Positions 1 through 6,544 of a stretch of 6,589 bases of DNA are shown here, one piece after another. Made by a program: the position numbers and the translations under genes. The notes under the pieces are model-generated. The model did not search any database, was not told where the DNA came from, and was given only the letters and a program-made list of their open reading frames with translations. The stretch lies in assembly GCA_002438345.1 (NCBI GenBank), contig DJUJ01000207.1, forward strand, positions 1-6,589, read 5' to 3'. Each line of letters opens with the position of its first letter. Position 1 is the first letter of the stretch. This DNA is from Paenibacillus sp. UBA6285. GTDB lineage: Bacteria > Bacillota > Bacilli > Paenibacillales > Paenibacillaceae.

Positions 1-17
1 AAGGGATGTAAGGTACA

Positions 18-56
18 AAAAAGGACAAAAAGCAGGTCAGAGTTACCTCTGCCTGC
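18..56 (-). terminator. Rho-independent terminator of the giant surface-protein gene
   Basis: Read on the minus strand, the stop codon ending at 73 is followed after 16 nt by a stem of GCAGG-CAGAG (56-47) and CTCTG-a-CCTGC (42-32), with a GTAA loop and one bulged base. A run of five T and then a second T-rich run follow. This is the classic stem plus U-tract layout and it marks the end of the transcript. Confidence 0.85.
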
Positions 57-72
57 CTTTGCCATACTATTC

Positions 73-3000
73 TTATAAATTGATTATTCCATAAAGTAGT
101 TTTGCAATTTCAGCACGGGTTACTTTGCCACGAGGATCGAAGTTATTGTCACCCTTGCCATCAAGGATTCCCTTAACTTTCAATTCACTTACCGCTTGTT
201 TCGCCCACTCTGATACGCTGTTCATATCCTTAAAGCTTGCAGTAGCAGCAAAAGAAGATTGCGATCCTTCTTTGTACTGTATCAGTTTTTGCAGGACAAC
301 TGCCGCTTCCTCACGAGTAATAGCATCTTTAGGACGAAACTTGCCATCACTGCCTTGGATGAATCCAAGTTGAGCAGCTTTGTCAATCGATGATGCATAA
401 TACGCCTCTTTAAGTACATCAGCAAAAGTACTGTTCGCGATAGCCCCACTTGCCTCATCCAATCCAAGGGAACGAATGGCCAGTGTAACAAAGTCTGCAC
501 GGGTTACATTTGCCTGTGGTCCATAATGCGTATCGTCGATCCCTTTTATCACATGCTTAGCGGTCAGCTTGGAAATATACGACTCTGCCCAGTGACCAGC
601 AGTATCATTAAACTGCTTAACGTATTCCAGCACCGCGAAGGAAGAGAAGTGATCGGTTGTAAAGGTAACTGTATTCCCTTTAAACACTCCACCCAAATAT
701 TCCAAGGTGCTGCCATTTACATAATAGACACCTGCAAAATCTGTATCGATCCTGGCAAGCTGTTCCTTCGTCAGGGTCAAGGTAATTGTAACGGCACCTT
801 TAAACTGGTGAATGGCCGTTTCTTTGCCGCCTGCTGTAGTACTGAGGTTCAGCGTAACGGTAGCCCTTGATGGACTCATTCCAGCGACATTTGTTAGTAC
901 AGATGTCGTACTTGTATCTACGCTCAGTAGCAGCATATCACTGCCGGCCGGGATCGCTGGTATGGAGCTTGTTGGTACGCTCAATGTAACGTTGGAAGAC
1001 ACAATATTCAGATCTAGCTTCTTAGCGACAGCCAGTTGTATGCTCGCTGCATCAACTGCAAGTTTAATCTGATCTTGAGCCGAAGTTGCTCCGCCTACGC
1101 TAATCTTGAGACTTCCCCCTGTAGCAGCTTCCTCTATCAGCTGCTTCAATGCTGACGGATCAGCGGTATACGTGCCGTCACTTCCCAAGGTCAGTTCAAT
1201 ACTTCCTTTTTCCGCTACTGGTGTGGCGGTAGGCGTTGGAGTCACTGTTGGCACTGGTGAAACTACTGGAGGTGTAGGTGTTACATCCTCTTTTCCAGTG
1301 TAGAATCCCCAAATGTCTGAAAGCACACTGCCGGAGTGATCATCCTCGACCTTTGTATACCATTGGTAGTAGCTATCCGGATTCAGCTTACTCCAAGTAA
1401 CTTGAGTCTCCGCGCCGCTCACCACCTGCTGATTGGCCGTGATTTTCTGGTCGCTATAAATCTTGACCCCGATGTAATCGGTAGCCACTCGTTTAGTCAC
1501 AGGCTGTAGATCCAGATCTAGTACGAACTCATCTTTGCCTGGGAATTCACCTTCATCATAGTAATTATAATCATCCAAATAAGGCGAATAAGTCTTCACG
1601 CGAAGCTTGTTGTCAGCTACATCGAACTGAAGCAGACGAATATAACCAAGTCCACCCTCTTCGGCACCTTGATAATCTGCCAACATTTGATATACATTGC
1701 GGTCTGGAATACCGTCGCCGTTATCATCCAACTCATCTACCTTAAGCTCTGCATCATGATAATGACCGGACAGTGCTGCGATTACGTTCTTGTTAGGTTT
1801 TACAACCTTTTCAAAGATTGTATCGGCAATCGGCGCGCGGTTATTAGATACCAGCATGTATTCGTGGAGACAGAGGATGGCTTTACGCTCTGGATAACGG
1901 GCAACAATCTCATTCATCCATTCTATTTCTTCCTCTGCCAGTCCCCAGCCCATATACACGATAATAAAATCATTTCCGTTCGCAGATACCAAATCATAAT
2001 GACCTCGGTTATTGTCATAAGAGCCACCGAAGGTCGGCATGTTCTTGAATCTCCACTCCCCGAAGTATTCCCAGAACTTGGTGTAATCTCCGGTTTGATG
2101 ACCTACGTCATGGTTACCCGCAAGAACACCATAAGGAATGTTAGCCTCCTCCAGAACCTTCATGTTCTGATCAGCTTCCTTCCACTCATACTCTTGATAG
2201 GATTTATCCACGATATCGCCTGTATGGATAACATATTTCAGGTTCAAGCTCTCTTTGTTGTCAGCAATCCACTTCACATTCTTACGATAAATGTAAGGGT
2301 AGCTCTGTGAATAATATTGCGTATCAGACATCCATACAAAAGAGAAGTCATACGTATCTTGCGTAACTGTAGTTGCTGTCTTAGCCACGGACGCAATCTC
2401 ATCCTGAACCATGACTGCAATGCTATTCCCATTAGCATATTCTCCAACAGTCACCGTAGATTTCAATTCAAAATCCTCAGTTCCGGCGATCAAATGATCC
2501 AGCTGTACCCATTTCCCTCCAGCAGGACTCCAAGCGTAGAGACTAACTTTACGTCCCGGCAACGAGTTCCCTTTCCATTCAATATCCACACGATCTGAAG
2601 CTTTCACTGATTCATCCAGCTTAATTTCATAACGCTGATAAGGAAATTGTTCAACAGCATCGTTAATTAAATACTGTCCGTACATAGCACTTATTTTACT
2701 GTATTCGTCAGTGCTAAGCGCTTGTTCGCCCGCAGGAACGGATTGTTTTGGCGGTTCTGTATCGGATGCGTTCTTAAATCCAGTAAATCCTTGCTCTGGA
2801 TGGTTACCATCGTACTTGAAACCTCTATAGAAGGTAACGCCCATCTTATCCTTGTTAGGATCTTCAACCTTAACCTTCAAAGTTGGATTAGTACCTACAC
2901 CGCTCTCCCAGTTCGTAGGTGAGATCAGCAGTGGTGCAAATGGATTTTCATTCGGCACATGGAATGTAATGACCTTCTCCACCTGATTGCCGATCTTATC

Positions 3001-4449
3001 CAGGGCAGTGATAGAAAGCGTATGGTCTCCACCGGACAACTTCCCAGACGAAGTAGCATAAGGCAGCTCAATAACATTGCCGTCCAGCTTCACGCTGACT
3101 TTATCTACACCTGCGTAAGTATCCTTAATCTCAGCAGCAATTTCGAAATTACCACGATAAGTTTTTCCTTCTTCAATCGATGCTTTGATAGATGGTGGCG
3201 TGTTGTCTACAATTACATTTGACGATATCTTGGATCCACCTTCGGTCAGTGTTACTTTATGTTCTCCGTCAGTTACTTCTTTAGTATTCCAGTTATAAGC
3301 CTTCGAACGGAACAAATCCGATTTCAGATCGAACCGGAAGCCGATGGATTCGTGCTTACCTGCGCTGTCCCCCATCTTAATTTCTTTATCACGTTCTGCA
3401 TAAGCGGGGTCCCAAATTTCAGTACCATCTGCAAGCAGAAGGCGAACATTTTTGACTTCAAAATCATCTTTATTCTCCTCTGGACGAGGGTCAAAAGGCG
3501 ATGATTTAGAGCCAGCCCGAATGTAGATCACATTATCCGTGCCCACTTGTAAAGTGGCAGAGGAAATCGGGAAGGTCATTGTCGTATACGTAGTAATCGG
3601 GTCCATAAAGGTATACAGGATGCTCGCATCCCCTAGTTCTTCCGGTCCCATTGTAATGCCATTTTTGAAATAATAATCAACATTCTTAGCTTCAAATACA
3701 AAGTAAGCATCATTCTCAAGGGCGGCATATGCTTCGTTATTGCCCAGCACCTTATTGTCGATGCTCAATCCCACTTCATCAGCCTTAGCGGTGGCAGAGG
3801 TTCCTTTTACCGCCATGGAGCCATTAATGAATTGCCCATCCTTCACATTCAAACGAAGAGCTGATTGATCGGGACCACCTGTAATTTTCATTTTCATTAC
3901 CGGAGATTCTGTCTCATTCGTTCCATCAGAAACGACAAAATAATACTGTATTTCATTTCTACCAATCAAATCAGCTGATGATAATTTAAAGTGATACAAG
4001 CTATCGTTGAAGTCTTGGGATAAATTATGGCTGACAAAATCGGGCTGCTTATCCGAAGCTACTCTTACTTCTACGGACGTAACAGCTTTATTGTCATCAG
4101 CGAAAGCCTTCAAATCAAGACTCATCGACTGATCAATCTCCGTTATGGCAGTCAGATCATTTACCGTCGGATTTTCGGTATCCGGCTCCACATGGATCGG
4201 CGTGTTTGGAAGTTGTGCTACATCCACCCGGCCTGGTGACGGGACGGCTGATCCCGTGCTAGTCTTGAGCATTTTGCTTTGCCCATTCACAGGATATTTG
4301 TATAGAAGGGCTTTATTTTCTTTGGTATCGTCACCTTTAACTCCACCATCATAGGTAAGGTCAGCATCATAATACGCGGAGGAAATCTCCTTCTCCGTAT
4401 TACTCTTGATTACGACTGCCCCGGCGGCCAGAGTTGGCCATACCATCAC
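73..4449 (-). CDS. Catalytic and anchoring part of a giant SLH-anchored metallophosphoesterase (3' fragment of a frameshifted gene)
   Basis: This frame has 1458 codons from GTG 4449. Residues 11-80 complete a lamin-tail domain begun in the upstream frame, and 90-190 form an Ig-like domain. Residues 192-500 are beta-rich, and an FN3-like segment containing NPTLKVKVEDPNKDKM (521-536) with another beta domain reaches about 690. A calcineurin-like phosphoesterase domain (about 700-980) shows SD709-T-Q711, G744-D-IV-D748, G778-N-H-D781, H862 and G895-H-Y-H898, the family's dimetal ligands except that Gln replaces the usual DxH histidine. A DDNGDGIPD loop (908-916) resembles a calcium site. An FN3-like domain, a Thr/Pro linker (1056-1078) and a beta-rich domain follow. 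Three SLH domains (1279-1330, 1341-1392, 1405-1457) carry TRAD, TREE and TRAE motifs. The GTG has no Shine-Dalgarno at normal distance and no signal peptide follows, so it is probably not an independent start. The likely role of the intact protein is extracellular phosphoester hydrolysis at the cell surface; the substrate is unknown. Confidence 0.9.
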   Translation of the reverse strand: MMVWPTLAAGAVVIKSNTEKEISSAYYDADLTYDGGVKGDDTKENKALLYKYPVNGQSKMLKTSTGSAVPSPGRVDVAQLPNTPIHVEPDTENPTVNDLTAITEIDQSMSLDLKAFADDNKAVTSVEVRVASDKQPDFVSHNLSQDFNDSLYHFKLSSADLIGRNEIQYYFVVSDGTNETESPVMKMKITGGPDQSALRLNVKDGQFINGSMAVKGTSATAKADEVGLSIDNKVLGNNEAYAALENDAYFVFEAKNVDYYFKNGITMGPEELGDASILYTFMDPITTYTTMTFPISSATLQVGTDNVIYIRAGSKSSPFDPRPEENKDDFEVKNVRLLLADGTEIWDPAYAERDKEIKMGDSAGKHESIGFRFDLKSDLFRSKAYNWNTKEVTDGEHKVTLTEGGSKISSNVIVDNTPPSIKASIEEGKTYRGNFEIAAEIKDTYAGVDKVSVKLDGNVIELPYATSSGKLSGGDHTLSITALDKIGNQVEKVITFHVPNENPFAPLLISPTNWESGVGTNPTLKVKVEDPNKDKMGVTFYRGFKYDGNHPEQGFTGFKNASDTEPPKQSVPAGEQALSTDEYSKISAMYGQYLINDAVEQFPYQRYEIKLDESVKASDRVDIEWKGNSLPGRKVSLYAWSPAGGKWVQLDHLIAGTEDFELKSTVTVGEYANGNSIAVMVQDEIASVAKTATTVTQDTYDFSFVWMSDTQYYSQSYPYIYRKNVKWIADNKESLNLKYVIHTGDIVDKSYQEYEWKEADQNMKVLEEANIPYGVLAGNHDVGHQTGDYTKFWEYFGEWRFKNMPTFGGSYDNNRGHYDLVSANGNDFIIVYMGWGLAEEEIEWMNEIVARYPERKAILCLHEYMLVSNNRAPIADTIFEKVVKPNKNVIAALSGHYHDAELKVDELDDNGDGIPDRNVYQMLADYQGAEEGGLGYIRLLQFDVADNKLRVKTYSPYLDDYNYYDEGEFPGKDEFVLDLDLQPVTKRVATDYIGVKIYSDQKITANQQVVSGAETQVTWSKLNPDSYYQWYTKVEDDHSGSVLSDIWGFYTGKEDVTPTPPVVSPVPTVTPTPTATPVAEKGSIELTLGSDGTYTADPSALKQLIEEAATGGSLKISVGGATSAQDQIKLAVDAASIQLAVAKKLDLNIVSSNVTLSVPTSSIPAIPAGSDMLLLSVDTSTTSVLTNVAGMSPSRATVTLNLSTTAGGKETAIHQFKGAVTITLTLTKEQLARIDTDFAGVYYVNGSTLEYLGGVFKGNTVTFTTDHFSSFAVLEYVKQFNDTAGHWAESYISKLTAKHVIKGIDDTHYGPQANVTRADFVTLAIRSLGLDEASGAIANSTFADVLKEAYYASSIDKAAQLGFIQGSDGKFRPKDAITREEAAVVLQKLIQYKEGSQSSFAATASFKDMNSVSEWAKQAVSELKVKGILDGKGDNNFDPRGKVTRAEIAKLLYGIINL
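1216..1283 (-). repeat. Low-complexity Thr/Pro/Val linker coding segment
   Basis: The minus strand encodes a Pro/Thr/Val-rich stretch with repeated TPT and VSPVPTV elements (about residues 1056-1078 of the downstream frame). Such linkers commonly separate catalytic modules from wall-anchoring modules in secreted Gram-positive proteins. Here it lies between the phosphoesterase/FN3 part and the beta-rich plus SLH part. Confidence 0.75.
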
Positions 4450-5632
4450 TTTTGATCAGAAATAGGTTTGTGCCTTCCACCAGATTCGTATTGAATTCAT
4501 TAGCCGTATACGTACTATTAGCACTATTAATAATCCAGAACACAACGGACTGCTGTGCAGGAATCTTAAAGTTCTCTTTCGTCGAAGGCCACTTCACATC
4601 GGAAGCGTTGCCTTTATCAGGATAGCGATAATAGATCTTGTAGTTCTTGAAATCAATCGGTGCGTCAGTATTGTTATAAACCTCAATGAATTCAAAAGCG
4701 TCACTACTCGTTCCTTTTACATTCGTCGAATTCGGCAGCAGCTCTGTGATTAACAGTGGCGGCACATTGTTCGAATCAAACGTTGGCAGGTTCACATGAA
4801 CAGAATAGCTCTCTGTCACATTGTTTACGCGAATGCTGTAGTGCAATTCTGGCTCTTCCAACGCAGCCGCAGGAATTACCGCCGTATATTCATCTTCACC
4901 CTTTGGAGTCATGGTGATCACCGTATCTCTTACCTGGGAAGGAGAGCGATACTGCAGCTTTACAACGGGCAATGTTCCATCTGGTCCAATCTCTAGATTA
5001 GTAATCTTCGCGCTGATAGGGAGATCGGCTGGATCAACACTACTTTGCGAAATATGTACGATCTCCGTTTTTTTCTCCACAGGAACTTGCTCAGGCAATT
5101 GTTCTGGATTTACCGTTCCAGGTGAAGCCGCAACCGTTCCCGAAATCGCCATGAGACTCATCACTGAGCTATCGGCTTGCGAATATTGATAGACAATCCC
5201 GTTATTCTCCTTAACATGTTCTTTTCCGTAAGAAGCAGTGACAATTAGAGCATCTCCTGCTTTACTTTTAATTTGTAAAGTACGCGACGAAGTATTAGCC
5301 ATACCGCCCCCGCCGTTGATACGGAACAAATTCACACCTTCTTGCAGAGAAGCAGAAGGAACGAAATTTTTGATAAAATCCTCAGTAGGAACATTCAGAT
5401 TATTGCCGTTCATAATCCAGAGGACGATATTTCCATGCGCCGGTATTACAGCATCGCCGTTAGTTGTCCATTTATCTCTGTCATAATAGTAAAAATAATA
5501 ATCATTGAAGTTTACTGGCTCGTCCGTATTATTATAGACCTCAACAAATTCGTAACCATCCACAGAGGTCCCATCCGTGCCTTTTACATTTTTAGTATCT
5601 GGGACAACCTCTGTAATAAGTAAAGATCCTGC
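4207..5632 (-). repeat. Diverged tandem duplication: lamin-tail plus Ig-like unit
   Basis: Two copies of a lamin-tail module, at 5087-5632 and 4207-4762, are each followed by an Ig-like domain. Shared landmarks in order are LLITE, NVKGT, EF(V/I)EVYNNTD, a hydrophobic W-I-(M/N)-N strand, EG-NLF, GMAN, IKS and a late SPG...QLP segment. The copies differ at many residues, so the duplication is old. Similarity at the DNA level is modest, for example around the YNNTD codons near 4670 and 5530. Confidence 0.8.
4400..4459 (-). other. Frameshift junction between the two halves of the surface-protein gene
   Basis: The upstream frame ends at TAA 4402-4400. The downstream frame opens after TGA 4459-4457, so the two overlap by only about 55 nt. 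Within the overlap the minus strand reads CGG GGC A, a run of four G complementary to CCCC at 4419-4422. Dropping one G gives GMANSGRR-AVVIKS, which matches GMANTSSRTLQIKS of lamin-tail domain 1 position for position. The break therefore lies at or very near 4419-4422. It could be a sequencing or assembly error in a GC-rich patch, a real inactivating mutation, or (least likely) programmed +1 frameshifting. Confidence 0.88.
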
Positions 5633-5851
5633 ATGGGTAGGTACTGCATACACATCTGTCGTTACGTTTGTTTGACTCATAAGCGTGACAAGCTGATCCT
5701 GTTCATCAACATGTAATCCTAATTCAGATGATGTCTGCTCCATTTCCAGCTGCTGTTCTTCAGCAAATCCCACCGGAACCATTAGTCCCAGCATCAAACT
5801 GCTAGCAATCAAGCTGGATAGAAAACGTTTAGTCTTTGCTGTTATTCTCAA
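4400..5851 (-). CDS. Signal peptide and lamin-tail domain part of the same surface protein (5' fragment)
   Basis: From TTG 5851 this frame encodes 483 residues. The start is chosen because GGGGAG lies 11 nt upstream (5868-5863) and the product opens with a good Sec signal peptide (MRITAKTKRF, a hydrophobic core, then VGFA before EEQQ). The frame stays open upstream to another TTG at 5905, but that start lacks a ribosome site and would put 18 odd residues before the signal. Numbered from 5905, lamin-tail domain 1 spans about 92-273, an Ig/FN3-like domain about 279-373, and lamin-tail domain 2 begins at 382. Both lamin-tail copies share LLITE, NVKGT, EF(V/I)EVYNNTD and EG(V/T)NLF. Domain 2 breaks off after GMANSGRR, and the last residues before the stop are out-of-frame noise. 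Lamin-tail domains occur in bacterial surface and nuclease/phosphatase proteins as probable binding modules. As written, the product would be exported but unanchored. Confidence 0.85.
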   Translation of the reverse strand: MRITAKTKRFLSSLIASSLMLGLMVPVGFAEEQQLEMEQTSSELGLHVDEQDQLVTLMSQTNVTTDVYAVPTHAGSLLITEVVPDTKNVKGTDGTSVDGYEFVEVYNNTDEPVNFNDYYFYYYDRDKWTTNGDAVIPAHGNIVLWIMNGNNLNVPTEDFIKNFVPSASLQEGVNLFRINGGGGMANTSSRTLQIKSKAGDALIVTASYGKEHVKENNGIVYQYSQADSSVMSLMAISGTVAASPGTVNPEQLPEQVPVEKKTEIVHISQSSVDPADLPISAKITNLEIGPDGTLPVVKLQYRSPSQVRDTVITMTPKGEDEYTAVIPAAALEEPELHYSIRVNNVTESYSVHVNLPTFDSNNVPPLLITELLPNSTNVKGTSSDAFEFIEVYNNTDAPIDFKNYKIYYRYPDKGNASDVKWPSTKENFKIPAQQSVVFWIINSANSTYTANEFNTNLVEGTNLFLIKSDGMANSGRRGSRNQE

Positions 5852-5862
5852 AACTCCGAACA

Positions 5863-5868
5863 CTCCCC
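5863..5868 (-). promoter_or_regulatory. Ribosome binding site that sets the TTG 5851 start
   Basis: GGGGAG on the minus strand lies 11 nt before TTG 5851. A second GGAG (5857-5854) is only 2 nt from the codon and too close to work for it. No comparable site precedes the upstream in-frame TTG at 5905, which would also be only about 24 nt from the predicted transcription start. Confidence 0.6.
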
Positions 5869-5935
5869 ATAAGTTTGATTGTGACCTATTTGCATAAATA
5901 TGCAACTTAGATCATCTGGAAAGTATACAAGGGCT

Positions 5936-5964
5936 ATATTATCGCTATATCAATTCAATGTTAA
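5936..5964 (-). promoter_or_regulatory. Predicted sigma-A type promoter for the surface-protein gene
   Basis: On the minus strand, TTAACA (5964-5959, five of six consensus bases) is followed by 17 nt and TAATAT (5941-5936, four of six). GATAAT two bases earlier matches better but leaves a 15-nt spacer. Transcription would begin near 5929, giving a leader of about 78 nt before TTG 5851. TATACT at 5927-5922 is an alternative -10 without a good -35. Confidence 0.45.
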
Positions 5965-5977
5965 ATCTTTAGGTTAT

Positions 5978-5994
5978 CTTAAATATTGTTTAAG
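5978..5994. repeat. Short inverted repeat, possible operator
   Basis: CTTAAA (5978-5983) and TTTAAG (5989-5994) form a perfect 6-bp inverted repeat around a 5-nt centre. It lies upstream of the predicted minus-strand -35 and just upstream of the plus-strand promoter candidate, so a bound regulator could affect both genes. AT-rich sequence of this length can produce such a repeat by chance. Confidence 0.3.
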
Positions 5995-6015
5995 CTTGGG
6001 CTCAGCTTTCCGGGT

Positions 6016-6021
6016 TACAAT
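6016..6021 (+). promoter_or_regulatory. Possible -10 element for the small exported protein gene
   Basis: TACAAT matches five of six bases of the sigma-A -10 consensus and sits 86 nt before the ATG at 6108. No good -35 lies 16-18 nt upstream: TTGGGC at 5996-6001 leaves only a 14-nt spacer. The gene may need an activator or another sigma factor, or the promoter may be elsewhere. Confidence 0.3.
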
Positions 6022-6107
6022 AGAACTAAGTTAAATCACAACCAACACAGACACCTTAATCAGAACCCATAAAAACGTTATTTGTAAAATAAGAAAAGAG
6101 GACTCTA

Positions 6108-6497
6108 ATGGATATAAAAAGAGTAATTATAGTAGGCACCGTAGTTATGGTAATGTCTTTTGGAAATGCTTGGAGTAGCCTTACTGCTAACGCAAGTTCG
6201 ACTACCCAATGGTCCACTGTAAAGACTGCCGATAAAGACGAATTATTATTGAAAGCACTTAACCAACCCACAGATGAAGATCTATACGATGCCTTATATG
6301 ACGGCAAGTCACTTCAAGATATTGCATCAGAACAAAACACAGATATTGAAGATGTGATCGATCTACAGGTAGCCCAGCTAACGGAACAACTAGATTCACG
6401 ACTAGCTTCCGGAAGCATTTCAGCCGAGCAGTATGCAGCACATAAAGCGGAGCTGAGGGACATCGTTACGGAGAGTGTTCTCACTTCTTTCGGCTAA
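6108..6497 (+). CDS. Small exported helical protein of unknown function
   Basis: This gene encodes 129 residues from ATG 6108, with AGAGGA at 6097-6102 and a 5-nt spacer. Residues 1-29 look like a Sec signal peptide: DIKR, a hydrophobic core, then A27-N-A29 before SSTTQ. There is no lipobox cysteine, so the mature protein of about 100 residues should be released or loosely held at the surface. The mature part is mostly charged and helical. Its core (about 52-125) holds LYDALYDGKSLQDIASEQN, DVIDLQVAQLTEQLDSRL and a GSISAEQYAAHKAEL segment. This pattern (a short 'GKSL-DIA' helix, an 'IDLQ' helix, then a 'G-I---QY--HKA-L' turn and helix) resembles small secreted proteins I associate with Bacillus and Paenibacillus, close to the DUF2680 style, but I cannot confirm a family. 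It is transcribed divergently from the surface-protein gene, with no neighbour in the same operon inside the window. Confidence 0.85.
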   Translation: MDIKRVIIVGTVVMVMSFGNAWSSLTANASSTTQWSTVKTADKDELLLKALNQPTDEDLYDALYDGKSLQDIASEQNTDIEDVIDLQVAQLTEQLDSRLASGSISAEQYAAHKAELRDIVTESVLTSFG

Positions 6498-6544
6498 CAA
6501 GGATACATACAGTGGCCGTACAACATTTCTCCGCGCCAAAATAA

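Noticed and set aside
526..1303. Several plus-strand open frames of 65-114 codons
   Set aside because: They are antisense to the SLH, beta-rich and linker coding regions and have compositions typical of shadow frames. No motif or ribosome site supports them.
1669..2310. A 213-codon plus-strand open frame
   Set aside because: It lies antisense to the phosphoesterase catalytic domain, whose motifs are intact on the other strand. Its product is Ile/Val/His rich with no domain, and it has no convincing ribosome site.
4449..4449. GTG 4449 as a true independent start for the catalytic protein
   Set aside because: No Shine-Dalgarno lies at a normal distance (the nearest, GGAAGG, is 23 nt away). 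The product would begin in the middle of a lamin-tail domain and lack a signal peptide despite SLH anchors.
4434..5623. Plus-strand open frames opposite the lamin-tail region
   Set aside because: They overlap each other and the well-supported minus-strand domains, and show no recognisable protein features.
6056..6441. Two minus-strand open frames opposite the small exported protein
   Set aside because: The plus-strand gene has a signal peptide, ribosome site and terminator. The opposite frames have none and overlap it almost completely.
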